From: Silicimonas sp.
GTDB lineage: Bacteria > Pseudomonadota > Alphaproteobacteria > Rhodobacterales > Rhodobacteraceae
Direction: 5' to 3'
Assembly: GCA_022826385.1 (NCBI GenBank)
Contig: JAJDUZ010000052.1
Coordinates: 51,061 to 115,060 of the forward strand
DNA length: 64,000 nucleotides
This document shows, piece by piece, positions 62,866 through 64,000 of this stretch; position 1 is the stretch's first letter; every line of letters starts with the position of its first letter. The position numbers and the translations under genes were made by a program. The notes under the pieces are model-generated. The model had not been told where the DNA came from, searched no databases, and was given only the letters and a program-made list of their open reading frames with translations.

Positions 62866-64000
62866 TCAACGGTCCACTTCACCGAACACGATGTCCATCG
62901 TGCCGATGATCGCCGAGACGTCGGCCAGCTGGTGGCCCTTGGCGACGTGATCCATCGCCTGCAGATGCGGATAGCCCGGCGCGCGCAGCTTGGCGCGGTA
63001 GGGCTTGTTGGTGCCATCGGCCACAAGGTAGACGCCGAACTCGCCCTTCGGCGCTTCAACGGCGGCATAGACCTCGCCCGCGGGGACGTGGAAGCCCTCG
63101 GTGTAAAGCTTGAAGTGGTGGATCAGCGCTTCCATAGAGCGCTTCATCTCGCCCCGTTTGGGCGGCGTGACCTTATTGTCGTCAGCCGCCACGGGACCGT
63201 CCAGCGTCTCCAGCCGGTCGAGCGCCTGGTCGATGATGTGCAGGCTCTGGCGCATTTCCTCGACGCGCACGAGATAGCGGTCATAGCAGTCGCCGTTCCG
63301 GCCGACGGGAATGTCGAAGTCATAATCCTCGTAGCCGTCGTAGGGCTGCGCCTTGCGCAGGTCCCAGGCGAGGCCGGAGGCGCGCAGCATCGGCCCCGAG
63401 AAGCCCCAGTCCAGCGCGTCCTTCGCTGCGACGACGCCGATATCGACCGAGCGCTGCTTGAAGATGCGGTTCTCGGTCAGCAGCGTCTCGATATCGTCGA
63501 TCACTTTCGGAAATGCCGCGCGCCAGTCCCGTATGTCGCCGATCAGGCCGGCCGGCAGGTCCCGGTGCACGCCGCCGGGCCGGAAATAGGCCGCGTGGAG
63601 CCGCGCGCCGCACACCCGCTCGTAGAAGCCCATCAGCTTCTCGCGCTCTTCGAAGGCCCACAGGAAGGGCGTCAGCGCACCAACATCCATGGCGTAGGCC
63701 GGAACGTTCAGAAGATGATTGAGCACCCGGCCGATTTCGGCATAGAGCACGCGGATCGCCTGACCGCGCGGCGGCGCACCGATGCCGAGCAGCTTTTCCG
63801 TTGCGAGCGCGAAGGCGTGTTCCTGGTTCATCGGCGCGACATAGTCGAGCCGGTCGAAATAGGGCACGGCCTGTAGATAGGTCTTGTGCTCGATCAGCTT
63901 CTCGGTGCCGCGGTGCAGCAGACCGATATGGGGATCGGCCCGCTCGACGATCTCGCCGTCCATCTCCAGCACCAGGCGCAGCACGCCGTGGGCCGCCGGA
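62866..64000 (-). CDS. nuoD: NADH-quinone oxidoreductase subunit D (N-terminus beyond the right edge)
   Basis: The 49-kDa subunit that lines the quinone-binding site. The visible 378 residues begin [20 protein letters not shown], a region that normally follows NFGPQH, so about 25-30 residues lie outside the window. [55 protein letters not shown] and the C-terminal [13 protein letters not shown] are intact. It is the most upstream nuo gene visible; nuoA, B and C should follow outside the window. Confidence 0.97.
   Translation of the reverse strand, partial: PAAHGVLRLVLEMDGEIVERADPHIGLLHRGTEKLIEHKTYLQAVPYFDRLDYVAPMNQEHAFALATEKLLGIGAPPRGQAIRVLYAEIGRVLNHLLNVPAYAMDVGALTPFLWAFEEREKLMGFYERVCGARLHAAYFRPGGVHRDLPAGLIGDIRDWRAAFPKVIDDIETLLTENRIFKQRSVDIGVVAAKDALDWGFSGPMLRASGLAWDLRKAQPYDGYEDYDFDIPVGRNGDCYDRYLVRVEEMRQSLHIIDQALDRLETLDGPVAADDNKVTPPKRGEMKRSMEALIHHFKLYTEGFHVPAGEVYAAVEAPKGEFGVYLVADGTNKPYRAKLRAPGYPHLQAMDHVAKGHQLADVSAIIGTMDIVFGEVDR

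Overview
The window reads as chromosome of a member of the Rhodobacteraceae (roseobacter group, Alphaproteobacteria). The signs are high G+C by eye, the eno-ftsB-pdhABC neighbourhood, an E1-beta subunit with its own lipoyl domain, a circularly permuted two-piece tmRNA, an alpha-type SspB adaptor, DUF5333 and DUF5337 proteins inside the nuo operon, and a remnant of the Rhodobacterales gene transfer agent (GTA). Almost everything is coding and most of it is housekeeping. No CRISPR array, intact IS element, rRNA or tRNA was seen.

Layout. Positions 1-6600 hold a partial unknown gene, enolase, an EamA transporter, two tandem cyclophilins, phosphoglycerate kinase and class I fructose-bisphosphate aldolase, i.e. 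lower glycolysis/gluconeogenesis. Positions 6700-12100 hold an FtsB-like divisome protein, a small unknown gene bracketed by repeats, and the pyruvate dehydrogenase genes pdhA-pdhB-pdhC with a lipoprotein. Positions 12080-15550 hold two tandem cupins, cysK, cysE and a DksA/TraR-like protein. Positions 15545-19120 hold the GTA remnant: g1, then an in-frame fusion of the terminase large subunit (g2) to the middle of the host-specificity/tail protein (g15), broken by one amber codon, then a DUF2793 gene. All the head, portal, capsid and most tail genes are gone.

Positions 19145-25763 are a fatty-acid synthesis block (mltG, fabF, a PilZ gene, acpP, fabG, fabD) plus an AcuI-type reductase. Positions 25865-28883 hold ssrA (tmRNA), a rhodanese-ChrB/ChrA chromate pair and sspB, so the tmRNA and the adaptor that hands its tag to ClpXP lie about 2.2 kb apart. 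Positions 28989-36800 hold a DUF815 ATPase, tatABC, a WYL regulator with its probable target, an orphan iron-type ABC ATPase, an atypical SDR and small unknown proteins. Positions 36836-40500 hold a LexA-type box, prfC and a DEAD-box helicase with a long untranslated leader.

Positions 40640-64000, all on the minus strand, hold gph, rnj, coaX and birA downstream of the nuo (respiratory complex I) operon, which runs from nuoD (cut by the right edge) to nuoN. The nuo genes are interleaved with at least eleven non-nuo genes: two membrane or lipoproteins, DUF5333, DUF5337, a methyltransferase-like gene, a SnoaL-like gene, DUF4259, a carboxymuconolactone-decarboxylase-like gene, a secreted unknown and two very small ORFs. 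Many of these are joined by 4-base overlaps.

The strongest observation is the g2::g15 GTA fusion: a deletion joined the two genes in frame at a shared E-L-G, while a sigma70-like promoter and a full CtrA-type site upstream of g1 survive. Other observations are a 26-bp motif repeated between operon genes, tandem double-palindrome elements, a duplicated helix-hairpin-helix domain shared by NuoE and a membrane protein, CceR-like operators at eno and fba, and a LexA box next to prfC.
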